DNA from: Ziziphus jujuba
Lineage: Eukaryota > Streptophyta > Magnoliopsida > Rosales > Rhamnaceae
Assembly (NCBI RefSeq): GCF_031755915.1
Contig: NC_083388.1
Coordinates: forward strand, 18,564,001 to 18,628,000
Reading direction: 5' to 3'
DNA: 64,000 nt
Shown: one piece after another, positions 27,468 to 47,257 of the stretch
Position numbering within the stretch: position 1 is the stretch's first letter
How the letters are laid out: each line of letters begins with the position of its first letter
Made by a program: the position numbers and the translations under genes
The notes under the pieces: generated by a model
Databases searched by the model: none
The model's input: the letters and a program-made list of their open reading frames with translations, nothing else
What the model was told of the DNA's origin: nothing

Positions 27468-28871
27468 AGCCAAGAACTGGAGAGAAAGTTGTTTCGTTCT
27501 CATATTGTTAACTATACTCGTACTATGATTTAGGCTTTTTCTTGTCATTTGCTTCTGATCTCTGTTGATTCCTAGAAAGGATGTGGAAAATACAGCAGCT
27601 TCTTACTTATTAAGAAAGAATAAGCTTATATACTGAATTAAGATATATAAGAAAATAGGTATTTAGCTCAAATAGTTACAAAGCAAGAAATATGGTAGAC
27701 ATGGGTTTGGGTTTCTGTAGATTAATAGATATTTTAAACTATGATTGATTTAGAAAATAATAAAAAGCTAATATACCAACCAAGTTGCTGGAATAGTGAA
27801 GTATATTCGCTTTCTTTGAAGTTGATACGTGTCTCTTTTGCTTCATGTTACGCTCACAATGTGTTTCCGAAGGCTACTTATATGTTTAACACCATTAATT
27901 AGCAATTATTTCATCATGAATGTGATAGTGAAGTTGTCTGCCACTTAAACGTACAATTTTAATTAATCCATAAACTTTCGGATCTCAATGAGTAATTATT
28001 GACATAATTAGAGTAATTATTGACATTCAATAATATTAATAATGCCATATTAGCGTAATTTGGTGCTCTATAGCATTGCTTTGTATGGAAGTTGAAGAAG
28101 TAATTTTAATTTAAATCAAGATGATTAATTCTTCATGCTTTGAATTGATACTCTTGGCCTACCAAAATTTATCAACAGGAAGGATGAAGGCAAATTAGCA
28201 ATAAAATATAAAAGTACTCATCAATTTAGTTTCATCGTCAAATTGGGTAATCTAATAATGGTAAGGGAAAAATTCTCTCATCTAGACCTAATAGATTGAA
28301 CCACTCTTTTCCTATGTGTTTGAATTTTTATGAGACAAGATGGTGGTGGCACTGTATATCTGTTAAAATTCAAAAGTCAGAAAAGTTCTTTACTTTCCAA
28401 TAAAAATCAAACAATGCCCCCCCAACCCACAAGAAAAAAACGTTTGAAACAAGGTGTAGTTCTCCAATATTATCAACTTGTTACGCTTTCTTAATCATAG
28501 GCTACAGTTTTTTGTAGTAGTATTTCAAATTTGCAAGCTCAACAATGTGGTCGATCCAGCTGCTAATTTTTTTTTCTTTTTTTTTTTTTTTAAAAGTTAT
28601 GTAAAAGATTGGACCTACTAACTTCCCTGAATTTCTAACATCCAACACATCGATATATGAATATTGATATTCGTTTTCATAATTCTGTCAATGAATTGGT
28701 CTTGGGAACATTTTGCCATTAGATTAGGGGTCAAGTGAGCAATGCCATCCATTTCAACTTGGGACAAGTTCTTCAAACTTGCAAAAGGTTACAACAAGAG
28801 CAATCTCCGTCAAAGCAAATAACTGTAGCATAATCAATTACTCTACAACGTAAAAGTCACATTCTAAACAC

Positions 28872-29655
28872 GAAAAAATCTTGCGTACCACCATGGTATC
28901 ATATCAGATTATGCCACTTCATTAGTTTATTGCCACGTGTTAAAATTTTTGACACCTGTTTCTTCATTTATTTTGTCATTAAAAAAATATCCAGCTCACC
29001 ATTTTTTTAATAAAGAAAAAAAGTAAAGTTTTAAAAATTTTTTAAAAAATTACTCGTACGTTTTTAAGAACGATCTTTCATATTCCAGATCTGGCTTTCC
29101 TGCATGGTTTCTCAATCGTTAAGTGCTAGAGCTTGAATATTATACTAGATACACTACTAAACCTGCTCTATATTATGAAGCAGATCGCAAAATGCATCAA
29201 ATAGGTATGTTCAAGTTAGTTATTTTAGAGGTTCTTCATCTATTGATAGATGGCCAGATCCAAACACAAAAAGTCTTCATCTAAGTTTGATGAAGGATTT
29301 TTTTTTTTTTTCCCCAGAAAGTTTGATGAAATTTTTTACCGGTAAAAAGAAAAAACCGAACGAGCATCATATCCAATATTTCATTTGTCTAATTTCAAGT
29401 TTAATCGATAATTTTTACAAAAGTAATAAAAAAAAATTTATCCTTTAGAGATCTCAAACCTGAAGCAACATTTCATTCACCTTTGCAGATAAAATAATAA
29501 TAATAATAACACAACCAAAAAAAAAAAAAAAAAACTTCAAAGTTTAAAAAAAATGGCGAAGTACAGCTATAACAAAGCGTATCCCAAATCTGCTCCTATA
29601 TTTCATTCACCACCTATAGATTGAAAAACATATATAAAACAAACAAACAAACAAA

Positions 29656-29694
<39 letters not shown>

Positions 29695-30058
29695 CCAAAG
29701 CTTGAGAAAATGGAGAAGCAAATGGGAGAGCCACACCTTGGTTTCTCCGTGGGAGGTTTATGCGTGTGAAATCTAGCTAACATGTTTGCTATTATTTTCT
29801 CTGACTACGGCCGGATTTACTTGTGAAACTGCACACATGGTGTCGCTACGAAAGAAAAAAGAGCTATTGGAAAAATATATATATATATATATATAATTAT
29901 TTTACTTTTTCAAAAAAATAAAAAATGGTGAGTTTGGAAAATTTTAAATGACGAGCCAAATAGAAAAACAGATGTCAAATAGTCTTAACATGTGGCAAAA
30001 AACTAATGGAAGTGGCATAATCTGATATGGTACCACTGTGGTACGCAAGATTTTCTCC
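28872..30058. mobile_element. Nonautonomous DNA transposon with long terminal inverted repeats (MULE-like)
   Basis: The 1187-bp element is bounded by an 8-bp direct repeat, CTAAACAC, at 28864-28871 and 30059-30066 (possibly 9 bp, since the preceding base is a pyrimidine on both sides). The empty site with a single CTAAACAC is visible at 46879-46886 in copy B. The ends are inverted repeats. The left end reads AAAATCTTGCGTACCAC, then ATATCAGATTATGCCACTT. The right end (30058 inward, reverse strand) reads the same with few changes. Similarity between the arms extends about 165 bp (28872 to about 29035; about 29890 to 30058). Long TIRs with 8-9-bp target duplication point to a Mutator-like derivative; hAT is the alternative. 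The interior has long A tracts (29518-29535, 29659-29692), an (AT)n run and no transposase frame. Confidence 0.85.
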
Positions 30059-30431
30059 CTAAACACCCAGTATCAACATTAACAAAATATTAGGAATCTT
30101 AGCACTTAGGATTTAGATGAGTAAGGTTGAACCGGCAATAAATCAATCCGCTAACCAGCCAGATCCATAAATTTATCTGTTATTTTCTATTAAGGAAAAG
30201 AAGGGTCATTTTAGAAATGCACATTCTGAGATATTAGAGAGAGAGAGAAAAAAAAAAAAAAAAGAAGGAAAATTAAAAACACGTACCCCTAACTCAGATA
30301 CAGGCTCTGCTAAATAGGTTGTTAAATTGCATGGGGTATTCTCTCCAATGGTTGAGGTCTGGTATTTCGAACATCACGAGAAGGAATTTCATAATTTACA
30401 AGGTGGTGTTGCAAAAAATGCTTTGATGAAG

Positions 30432-31864
30432 TTAATCTTGGTGAATATTGTGGATTGCTGCATTGATGCTTTTACAATCAAATTCCATGGTCTTCATCCA
30501 GTTCTCAAAGTCTCCAATTTCCTGCAACATGAACCCACTGAGAAGTCCATTTTATAAACACATCCTATTTCTTCAATTTAAACACCAGGAAGAAAAAGAA
30601 AAAGCATAGAAACATACACCGAAAAATACATGTTAGGACTTGCCCATGCATGGTGCACATCAAAAGATACATAAATGAGTTTGCAAATTCAATGTCAATC
30701 ATAACAACGTAATCTTCAAAAGTGATAGGTGTTTGGATTTCGCAGTGACATTAAACCATTCCATTTTCGTTTTTAACACCGCCTTTCTGCCCATAAGGTG
30801 GTAAAGTAACATGTAGACTATCTGTCGATATCAACCAACTAGCAAAGAAGCAATCTCTCAACTGATCCTGAACTGTGCTTCTCATGAACTAGCTTCAGAT
30901 AAGGAAAGTTTTCTATGTTTCTCCAAGAAGCAATGAAACATCACCTTTGTTTTTCCTCTCAAGTTTCAATTTTTTTCTTCAAATTCATCTCCAAGAGTTC
31001 AACCCTATACTCAGTAAAGCAATCTAAAAAAGAATATAATTATCTGCTAGCTTCTTTCCAGAACCCATTCACCAAAGCTTCTTTCCAGCACAATGCTATA
31101 TAAAATTGAAACTTTTTTGTATTATCAAAAGCAAATGCACACATTGCAACCATTTTACAATTGGGACATTTTTTAACGAGCCAAACAGCATAATTTGCAT
31201 TTCAACCAAAAAAAAAAAAAACTACAATTATGTGTATTATTGAACAATATCCCATCCACAAAGTATGGTAGAAAAAAAGACACGGAAGCTTAACGAAAAA
31301 GCACCTTAACGGCGGTGTTAATAGCATGAGTGGCGGTGAGCCATTGATCGGTCTGCTTCATGAATCGGGCAATGGAGGCCGCTAGAACCCGAATTTCGAG
31401 TTCGATTCGCTTCTCGATGATGAAGCATTCCTGGACCCCACCATTCACGGCGTCCACCAACAGATCCGAAACCCGCGATGCCTTCCTGATCGCTTCCTTC
31501 TTCGAATTCTCTGTGCAGATTTTAATTCATATATAACGTTAAAGCTTCACAGAAAAAAAAAGAAATCCAAAATTTTCTGAAAAATTTGAGACTTTTTTTT
31601 TTTTTTTTCTGCGCACAAAATTTTAGCGAAGTGAGGAAATCAATCACCGGTGAGTTCGCGGAGTCTGAGGGAGGAATTCTGATGATCGTGGAAGAGCTCG
31701 AGCAAAGAGGCTTCCAGACCACCAGGCTCTGCCTCGGATGAAGATGGCACGCGCGCACGCGCCGCTGTGATCGGTGTTCCTGGATACATCCCTTGCAGGA
31801 GTGATTTGAGTTTCAGCTTTGCTAATGAGGTGGCCGATTCCTCCCGACTCACTGAGAACAACAC
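30432..31864 (-). CDS. BLOS1: BLOS1, subunit 1 of BLOC-1-type complex (GCN5L1 family)
   Basis: Three exons on the minus strand: exon 1 ending at 31648, exon 2 31510-31305 and exon 3 30521-30432. Introns are GT-AG with matching phases. Starting at Met 31864 gives 170 aa; starting at the internal ATG at 31789 (MYPGTPIT) gives 145 aa. The shorter form is nearer the usual family size, so either start is possible. Family text includes GGLEASLLELFHDHQ, then RKASRVSDLLVDAVNGGVQE, then KQTDQWLTATHAINTAVK, then EIGDFENWMKTMEFDCKSI, ending NIHQD. Plant BLOS1 acts with other BLOC-1 subunits on endosomes in vacuolar sorting; animal GCN5L1 has further roles. I recall Arabidopsis BLOS1 as At2g30330, next to the pseudouridine synthase At2g30320. 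Homologues of both occur within this window. The gene lies wholly inside copy A of the segmental duplication. Confidence 0.9.
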
Positions 31865-31990
31865 AGCTCAACTTTTACGACGTCGTTTCACTGGCTCTAA
31901 ATCTGAAAACACAATTGACCAATGGGTACGGGTAATGGGCGGGTTCTACTGGGTTATGGTGGAAAACATGTCAATCTAAAAGCCTTTTCG

Positions 31991-33128
31991 ACCCAACCAA
32001 TTTGACAACACTGGGTTGGCCCAAATTTATTAATCTTTATCTAAAAGGCTCATTTATCCTTCACTGGGCAGCGATCTTGCTCTGCTAGTTCAAGTTTTTG
32101 CCGAAACATGTTAGGCATTTAATTTGCTGATGAAGTTCTAATTATTAGTAAACAAGGAAAGTTGTTTTGTATTCAAATAAATATTTTTACTTCTAAATTG
32201 GGGTCATTTCCATATGTGAAGATGTTATCTTGTCCATTGAATGATTAGATCTAATTATCTGTGTAACTTCTCATTATTTATCTATCCTTTGATGTACATT
32301 TCATCTATTTACTATTATATAACAAACATGAAGTAATATTTTTTTTTTCCTATTAAATTTTCTTATCAGCTAAAATTTTGTAAAACACTAGATTTAAAAT
32401 TAAATGTTGTGATTTCTGCTTCTTTCTCCTTCTACTCTTTTAGTGGGGTAAAACAGTTTATTTCAAACGGAGCATATCAATCTAATTTATGATTCTGTGT
32501 GCATATACCAAGATTGTTTGGATAGGAAGAAAATAATGGTTATAGAAAAACAATTTTCAAGCACATAGGAAAACAAGGACAAAAATATCTGTTTATTCTT
32601 TTGTTTATCTCTCTAATATTTCCCTCTTCACCGTTTCTTCACCTTGATCCCTTCTTTTCAAATTTTAATTTTTTTCTTTGATATGTCAACATTTGAACTT
32701 GGAAATTTAATACCTACATCTACTATACAAATAATTAGTCTATCCCCTAAAGCCTAAAGGCCATTCAATTCTAAAATAATTATGTCCACATAAAAATTTT
32801 GAATAATATTCTAAAAACTATATATACATAGCTTAATTTTGAATAAAAAGTAGTTATTACATTTGATGTTAGATGCGTTTAAAACTCATTTATATTCGAT
32901 AGTTTTTACGTACAGCCAAAGGCAAAATCAAAGACAAAGAACACTTTATTCTATCTCAGTCAAAACAATCGCTTTTAATAATTTTCTCCGTTGAAATTAA
33001 TTTTGTATTTTTCGATGATGGATCCAAGCCTCCAACATATTGGTCATAGGTCCCACCCTTGCATGAACATCACAATCTCATTATATATAACTATACTTCT
33101 AATTACTCTGTATATAAAAATATATATC

Positions 33129-33161
<33 letters not shown>

Positions 33162-34353
33162 TAAACTGATATTCAATTTGATATATATATATATATTAAT
33201 TGAGTTAGGTCGATTTAGTTGGAGTCTCATATTTCAAACTTGTTCAATTCCTTCCCCGAACATGATGTATGAAAAAGTTTCCTACGCAATGATCCAGTTA
33301 GTGGAAATAAGTTGTAGCCAATCTACTTCCAGCTACTACTGCCAAACTGACGTAATATAATTCGTATGCATCATAAAATGCTCAGGAATTCCATATGATT
33401 TTTAATAATTATATATAAAAGATCCATCAATTTACCGTTACCCCATGAAATTAGGCATATCGTATATGTGTGTAGCAAGCAAATTGGCAGATTCAGCATA
33501 TATAATGTGTGTGTGTGTGTGTGTCGGTGGGAGTAAATAATTGATAAACATGCATATATCTTAGTGGACCTAGGCATACTCAATTATTATTGATATTAGT
33601 TGAAGCATATTTACACAAATTTGAAATTATTATAATTAAAGGTGAATGTGCGTTCGCCTCATGAGAGAAACGGGCGGGTTGAGGGGGATCTCAATCTAAT
33701 GTCACTTTATCTCAATCTAATGTCACTTTATCTCAATCTATTGTGACGATGCATGCATGGCCCACCATGTTTCCATTCCAGACATTAATTGTTCTTCTGA
33801 CATTTCCATTCCTATCAGGCAGAGTACTATAAAACAGCTGGAAATGCTGACTGTAAAGGTTTTTTTGACATCTTCTATTTGTTCTTTTGGCCGGCCTTTT
33901 GTCGTATTGTTCTAGGGTGGACTGGCATTTTCCCATACTGTTCTGAATGGAAAGCATCATGAGCCCAATGCTTGATATTAAGTAACTAATTAACACTTAT
34001 AGGTGCATAATTAAGTGACAAAAAGGATGTTATATAGTCATACTTCACTAGATTTTTAGTTCTAAATAATTAATTGAAGTGTCATACATACAATCTGACA
34101 AATAATTAACCATGTCATTCGCTTTTATAAATTGGAAGATAATTTTTAAAACGCTTCTAATATGTATGTAGGTCTAAATATATTGCCAGAAGTTATTTGC
34201 AAGAAAACAGTATTGTGAAGAGGAATTTATTATATTTCAAATTGATATGAACCAAAATAATACTTTTGAACGTCTGAATATATGCGCATCTTAATCAAAT
34301 TATAATAGATAGACAAGACCCAAGATCAATTACATGTAATATATATATATATA
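31991..34353. other. Intergenic sequence of copy A, no gene recognised
   Basis: AT-rich, with microsatellites at 33121-33162 and a (GT)n at 33505-33523. A short open frame at 33733-33996 (minus) is disrupted in the matching part of copy B (around 50470-50700) and has no recognisable motif. Near 33690-33731 a 21-bp unit starting TCTCAATCTAATGTCACTTT is tandemly repeated in copy A only. Confidence 0.55.
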
Positions 34354-34517
34354 CAGTCTGTGTATGCTGCGGATGGTTCTCATACGGACCACAGTGTTGG
34401 TGACAGTTTTTCATAATGTTGGTGATGATTTTCTAAAAAACCATCGTTAATACTATAAAAAACCATCACTAATACTACGGTCCTCATACGGACCGTCCTC
34501 ACCATAGAATTTCCATG
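34354..34517. mobile_element. Small foldback (MITE-like) insertion, copy A only
   Basis: A roughly 165-bp palindromic segment is absent from the corresponding site in copy B (near 51210). The left arm runs CTCATACGGACC, AGTGTTGGTGACAGTTTTT, AATGTTGGTGATGATTTTCT. Read on the reverse strand, the right arm runs CGTATGAGGACCGTAGTATT, AGTGATGGTTTTTTATAG, TATTAACGATGGTTTTTTAG. The whole would fold into one long imperfect hairpin with its apex near 34435-34445. It is flanked by (AT)n on both sides, so the exact target duplication is ambiguous (TA possible). No coding content. Confidence 0.7.
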
Positions 34518-37500
34518 TATATATATATATTTATATATATATATATATATATGAAAAATTGTTATTATAGCCAAAGTCGAACACTGATAATATTCAACCA
34601 TATTTGTTAAATCTGCATATTCTGTAAATTCTGATGACTATTTATGAGAGGATTTAGTTAAAATCTGGATGGATGAGATGGTATATAATTTTATAGCCTT
34701 ATGTAAATAAAGTTATACCCACTCTAAATTGTAAATTTCTTCTTTAATTTGTTTGATTTTGATTTTTTCTCTTTTTTAATAAAGGTTCAAATGATGCTTA
34801 ATCTAATCCAAATAATCTCTACTAAATAAGGTATAATTTTTTTTAAACATTAATATTGGTAAAATTCCCAAAATAAATGGAATTTTATTTTGTTAAAATT
34901 TTCAAAATTTTAATTAAATTTTTTTACTTTTTTAATTTTATCTTGAATAAACTATAGCTAATAAATTGTAATTAATTAAGATCTTGACTTACAATTTTTT
35001 TTTTTGGTTAAGTACTAAGCATTTCAATGGCCTCTTTATTTATCTCATGCTTTTCATTTTAGATCTTTTTATTTTAAAGAGTTAATCTTTAAAAAAGATT
35101 TCAAAAATTTTTTTATTTTGACATTTTAATATAAAAATTTAATTTGACTCTTCAAATATAGAAAGCTAAATATTATTTTTTATTTAAATATTATATTATT
35201 TGAATTTAATGTGGTATAAGCTTTCATATTACTAATATCATACTTGAGAGAGAATTCAAATAAAAAGAGAAAGATGGAATTAAATGTTTATTGAAAAAAA
35301 AATTAAAAGTATTATTAAAGGATATTTTAAATTTCCACCTTTTATCTTAAAATATACTTTTTACTATGAAGAAAATGCTTTTTTATTTAAATAGATGTAT
35401 TTTGTGTTTTACTGTTCATTTTTAGTGGTGCCTCCTCTGAAAATGTTTTCTAGATTTGCCACTGCGACTGTGAATGGCTTCACCCTCAAATGGTGAACTA
35501 TTTCCTCTATGATATTTATATATAAATATATATATATATATATATAACTAATCGTTTCAATTAATTTTTATTGATATACGGCAAAGTTTTAATTCGAAGA
35601 AGTTTAGGACGATATATATAATAATATTCCACACGGTAGCGAGATTTGAGTCTCTAAATTAATATTTAATGTATGAATGTGATATGTAAGAAGAGATATT
35701 TCGTTCGGGAACTATATATTTTTTATCTCCAAGTAGGACAGTTACTTGATTAGAAATTAGCTCGTTACAAGAAGTCTCCGACTTCTCTATGCTCTTTTCT
35801 CCTTGCTCGCCTGTGGATGAGCACACATACATGTGCATGCACAATTCATGAAAAATGCATTTTTTATGGTCAAATAGACAATCTATCACGAGGATAATGA
35901 AATTTGAATTTGAATTTACACAGTTTGACCTTCTGAATAAATTTTATTGTCGTCAAAATTTAAATTTTTATGGTTTTAATTATGAATTCGTGTTATTTGT
36001 CATAACTATTATTATTGAAAGTAGTTGGTTATCCTCTAAATCTCCCTTAAAAGGATAAATTAATTGTTTGATTGAAAGGATAAGTCAGTTATTTGAAGAT
36101 ATCGTTGGTGCCTCTCCCTCAAGTATCACTTCACTCGCTCATGTTCCAAAATATCCAAAAGAAGGGATCAGGTTTTGACAAGATTCTGAATTTTCTGATA
36201 AGATTACATAAACAATACACTCTCTTCCTTTAAAAAACCAAACGAACCTACCAAGTGTAACAACAAAATCATTCACTTTTGAATGGTAGAGAAAAAACAG
36301 CTGAAATATTAAAAAATGACAACATTATCACAATCTGTCCCCCTAACCAGGAATTTTCTAGTTCTGCTTTCTGCTTCGTTGAAAATGGTCCCACAGCAAA
36401 TATTGCGTGTGTTAAGCACATACATTTTGGACCTACGTACTGATGCAGACAATGTATCTAATCTAAAGTAGTTAAAAGTAGTGTATTTTAATTTAATTAT
36501 GCGACTGTTTTTTTGTTTGATGATCAGCTACTTAAAGATACTTAGGCGCTGTATAAGCTAATTAAAATTAATAGGAAATACTTTAAAAGGATTGGAGAAC
36601 ACTTATTTTATTTCTACTAATTAATTCTTAATCACCCAATTATTAATTTCTAAGATTAATTAAAAAACAATTTGTGGAAAATAGAGAAGTTTAACGAGAA
36701 AGGATGGTGCAAAAGATGTCATGTCCAAAACATGGTTATCGCTTAATAAAGAAAGTTATGTGTGTAGTGTAGATTGCTGTGCATGCGTATGCTTTTGTAT
36801 TATATTATCTTATATTATATGGTCATTTTCTTATTACATTTCCACGTCTTTATTTAAACTGCCACTTTCAATCGCTATTATATTCATCCTTCATCTGTAT
36901 GCTTCTAGTCCCACTAATTAAATTAACAAACATTTTCACGTGATATATATTTTCTAATTTGAACTCTCTAGTTGTAATCAATTAATTAATTCCATGGCTG
37001 CGGGTAGCTGCGAGGTACATACCCCATACATCTGTCATTTGTACATTGGCCAAGAGAATTTGGGAGCACATGGCAACATCATCTTAAAAATTAATCATTC
37101 AAAAAAAAAAAAAATCTTAAAAATTAATCAGTCCCAATTGGATTAATAAGAATGACTTAAAAAAAAATAGAAATTATGTGGCTTATAAAACTGTTTTTTT
37201 CTTTTACAAATTAAAAGAAAAAAATGGACAAAAATGCAATTCCTAGCTATATTTGAAAGAGTTTTAATGGCTACTTTTGCACCACTTATGATGAGCATTA
37301 ATAAATTCCACTATTGAGATGACAAGTAATAATTTGATGTATTTAATTATATTTTGAATTTGTTGCAAAAATATCTATATATATATATATTAACTTTCAA
37401 ATTAAAATATAATAATATAAGAAAGTAAAATTTTTAAGGTAATCAATCAAATTAACGTGCATGTTTTACTGGAGTAGTTCAGTTGATAATGATCACCAAT

Positions 37501-38497
37501 AATAATTGCATTCTTAAATTTAAAATTTTGTGTGAAATCTCCCTTTTATTATAAAAATAAATAAATAAAATTACCATATAACATATTTATGGATATCTCT
37601 CTTTTATTATAAAAATAAATAAATAAAATTACCATATAACATATTTATTCCATATATATAGTCATCAATGGTGATAAATAGTATTTTTATATTTAAAATA
37701 TAGAATTAGCAAACAAATTATAAAATTATAAAAATATATAATTCAAATTTTCAAAATTTTTTTTTTATAAAAATGATTTGTTTACAAAAAGATACCAAAT
37801 TGCACTAAATTTTATAAAACTTGGTTTTGCTCCTCATCCAGCATTTATTTGAGGCAGCACCAACCTTGATGCTTGACGTGCTTGGAGTGCTCATATAAAA
37901 TAAACACCCCCCACTTTTTTCTCAAAAACTCAATCAATTTTATTTTCCCCTTGGGAGTACTTATTTACACTCTAAAAACACTAAGAATCAGGTTAATCCG
38001 TTGCTGAACGAGATTAGATTTAATTAGATGATTAGATGATACTTAATATAATTTAATCATGTTCAACAAACAAATACTAAAATAAAAGAAGCCTACCAAA
38101 ATACTTATTAAATGATGTATTATTATTAGTTTATCGATTCATATTTAGTTACACTAATTAGAATCCATCAATATTTAAATAATATTAACTTTTCAAACAA
38201 TAAAATAAAAATATATCATTCGCCCATGCCATCATTTTAATAATCGTTTTGATGGACTTTTTAATATCTTTAGTATTATTGTTTTTTTTACTATTTCAGA
38301 TTGAACTAAATAAAAGAAATCAATCTTTTTTTTTTTTTTAAATATAAATGAGATTGGCTAAACCCTGACACCTACACCTACAAAATTAAATTCTTATAAG
38401 CCATATGAAAGAAGAAAAAAAGAAACTTTTTTTTTTCCAACAGTATTATTTGTTTATATTTATCCATTAATATTTTATGACAATTTATAGTTGTCAG
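34518..38497. other. Intergenic sequence of copy A, no gene recognised
   Basis: Very AT-rich and colinear with about 51245-51377 plus 59813-63600 in copy B. It contains a 58-bp tandem duplication at 37539-37654 (unit start CTCCCTTTTATTATAAAAAT) where copy B has a single unit. Patches at about 37470-37545 and 35640-35665 contain sequences reminiscent of a degenerate polymerase III B box. I found no coding region. Confidence 0.5.
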
Positions 38498-39400
38498 CAA
38501 TGTTCTAAAAGGCATAAAGCGTAGCAAGATAAGGTTAAGCCTTAAACTTTACGAGTCTAGGCATGTCTAAGCGAAGCCTACGCTTGAAAAGGTGTTTCAT
38601 AATTATATTATTATTTTAATTATTATAAGGCTACTAAATAAACAAAATAATTTATATTTTAAATATCAAACTATATAGAAGTCTATATTACTTTTGTATG
38701 TGCTATTAACATGAATTAGCACGTAATTGATCATAATTGATTTATAAAAAAATATGTTTTTCAAGTTTTTAACAACAGATTAGTTTCAAAACAAACATAT
38801 TACAAATTTACAAATACCTAATAATTCCTAGATTAGTATATATTTTACCTATTACCATAATCTAATTCTTGTCTAATTTTTTATCGAATTCTAATTCAAT
38901 ATCTACATCTTCATCCAACTTATCTTCCATGTCATCCAATATAAAATCACTTTTCTCGGCTTCCTAATTTCAACTTGAGCATTTTTAGAATCTTTTTTAG
39001 GTGGTAATATATCATTTTCTATCTCAGCATCATTTTCATCATCATCACAATCTTTGGTAATCCATGATTGTACATTACTAGCATCACTTGCTAATAGAAT
39101 CTCTAATTTATTACTCTTTTTTTTCTTATTCATCATTTTTAATTTTTTTGTTTAAGAAAAAAACTTAATCTTAAATTTTTTTTTTATTTTTTAACAATAT
39201 ATTTTTTTTTTATTTTTTATGAATTGGTTTTCAATATTTTTAAAAATAATCTTAAAAAAAAAATTTAAACAAAAAAATTCACACCTTTTAACACTTAGAC
39301 GGTTATCACAACATTAATTATATTTTTTAAACATTACTATTACGTCTTATCTAAAAATATCACACTTGAACGTTACATTTTTCTATTTTTTAAAACACTG
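38498..39400. mobile_element. hAT-like nonautonomous element, copy A only
   Basis: A 903-bp insertion relative to copy B. The left end is CAATGTTCTAAAAGG; the right end, read on the reverse strand, is CAGTGTTTTAAAAAATAG. These are inverted termini of the CARTGTTTTAAAA type common in plant hAT elements. Possible 8-bp flanks are GTTGTCAG (38490-38497) and GTCGTAGG (39401-39408). They match at five of eight bases, consistent with an old target duplication. The interior has an acidic/Lys-rich open frame on the minus strand (38903-39136) that could be transposase debris, but I do not recognise it. The left subterminal sequence (GCATAAAGCG...AAGCCTACGCTTG) is the GC-rich motif often seen in these elements. 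Confidence 0.55.
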
Positions 39401-44602
<5,202 letters not shown>

Positions 44603-45242
44603 TTTTTCTATCATGTTTAATTAATATTGTTTTAGTAGAGGAAATTTAAACATGTATCCGTTAAAATATAAGCACTGTTACTTGTCGGTGTAGTCCAAAT
44701 CCAATTTAAGGATTTTGGAAAGTCATTTGTTTGTGAGAGTTTAGTTTATTTTTTGGATTATTATTTCCAACAAACTTTATATAAAGCTAAGTTTGTAATT
44801 GTGTAATTCTGTATCATTATTTGAACCAAATGAGTGAGTGATAACATTTCGAGATTGTGGTAAATGGAGTATGGGATTCGAAATTTTTTATCATCACTTC
44901 GAAAAGAAAAAAATGTTGCTTCGTTGTCTCTAATGGGACAAAAAAGAAATATATCATATAAATCATGATGTAACCCAGGCATGTGCCCCCAAGATATTTC
45001 CATAAGGTAGCTAATCACATTAATTAAGCAAATAAAAAGGAAGAGCCTATGTACGGGATTTCTGGTGACCCATTCTTTTACGCCTTTAATATCAATTGTC
45101 ATTGTTGTCGAATTGTTCAACGAGAAAGTAATAATGGTCCTAGCTTTTGCAAGATTCAATCCAGTCTTTTATTTATTTTTCTAACCAGTGAAATGCATAT
45201 AACAAAAATAATTTTCAAATTATGTTTCTAACTAGTGAAATG
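44603..45242. other. Intergenic, 3' flank of peroxidase 2
   Basis: Between the peroxidase 2 stop and the left edge of copy B. A 132-codon open frame occurs on the minus strand (44761-45159), but it has no recognised motif, no homologue I can name and no supporting promoter. I do not call it a gene. Confidence 0.5.
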
Positions 45243-45384
45243 CATCTCTAATTTCACAACTCATTTTTTTCTCTTATATAATAAAATTTCATTGTTTCAG
45301 TCTGAAATTACTACTAGTAAAATAAAATCTGTATTTTTTATATGTTTATGTGTGTGTTCATTATGTGGATTGATATGCATGCAG

Positions 45385-47257
<1,873 letters not shown>

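Noticed and set aside
33733..33996. 87-codon minus-strand frame in copy A
   Set aside because: Disrupted in the matching copy B sequence and without recognisable motif.
35640..37545. Patches resembling polymerase III B boxes (about 35645 and 37470-37545, with copies at 60755 and 62600)
   Set aside because: No matching A box at proper spacing and no tRNA fold. Too weak to call SINEs.
44761..45159. 132-codon open frame on the minus strand between peroxidase 2 and copy B
   Set aside because: No recognisable motif and no plausible promoter. It sits in the immediate 3' flank of peroxidase 2. Chance open frame is more likely, although I cannot exclude a remnant.
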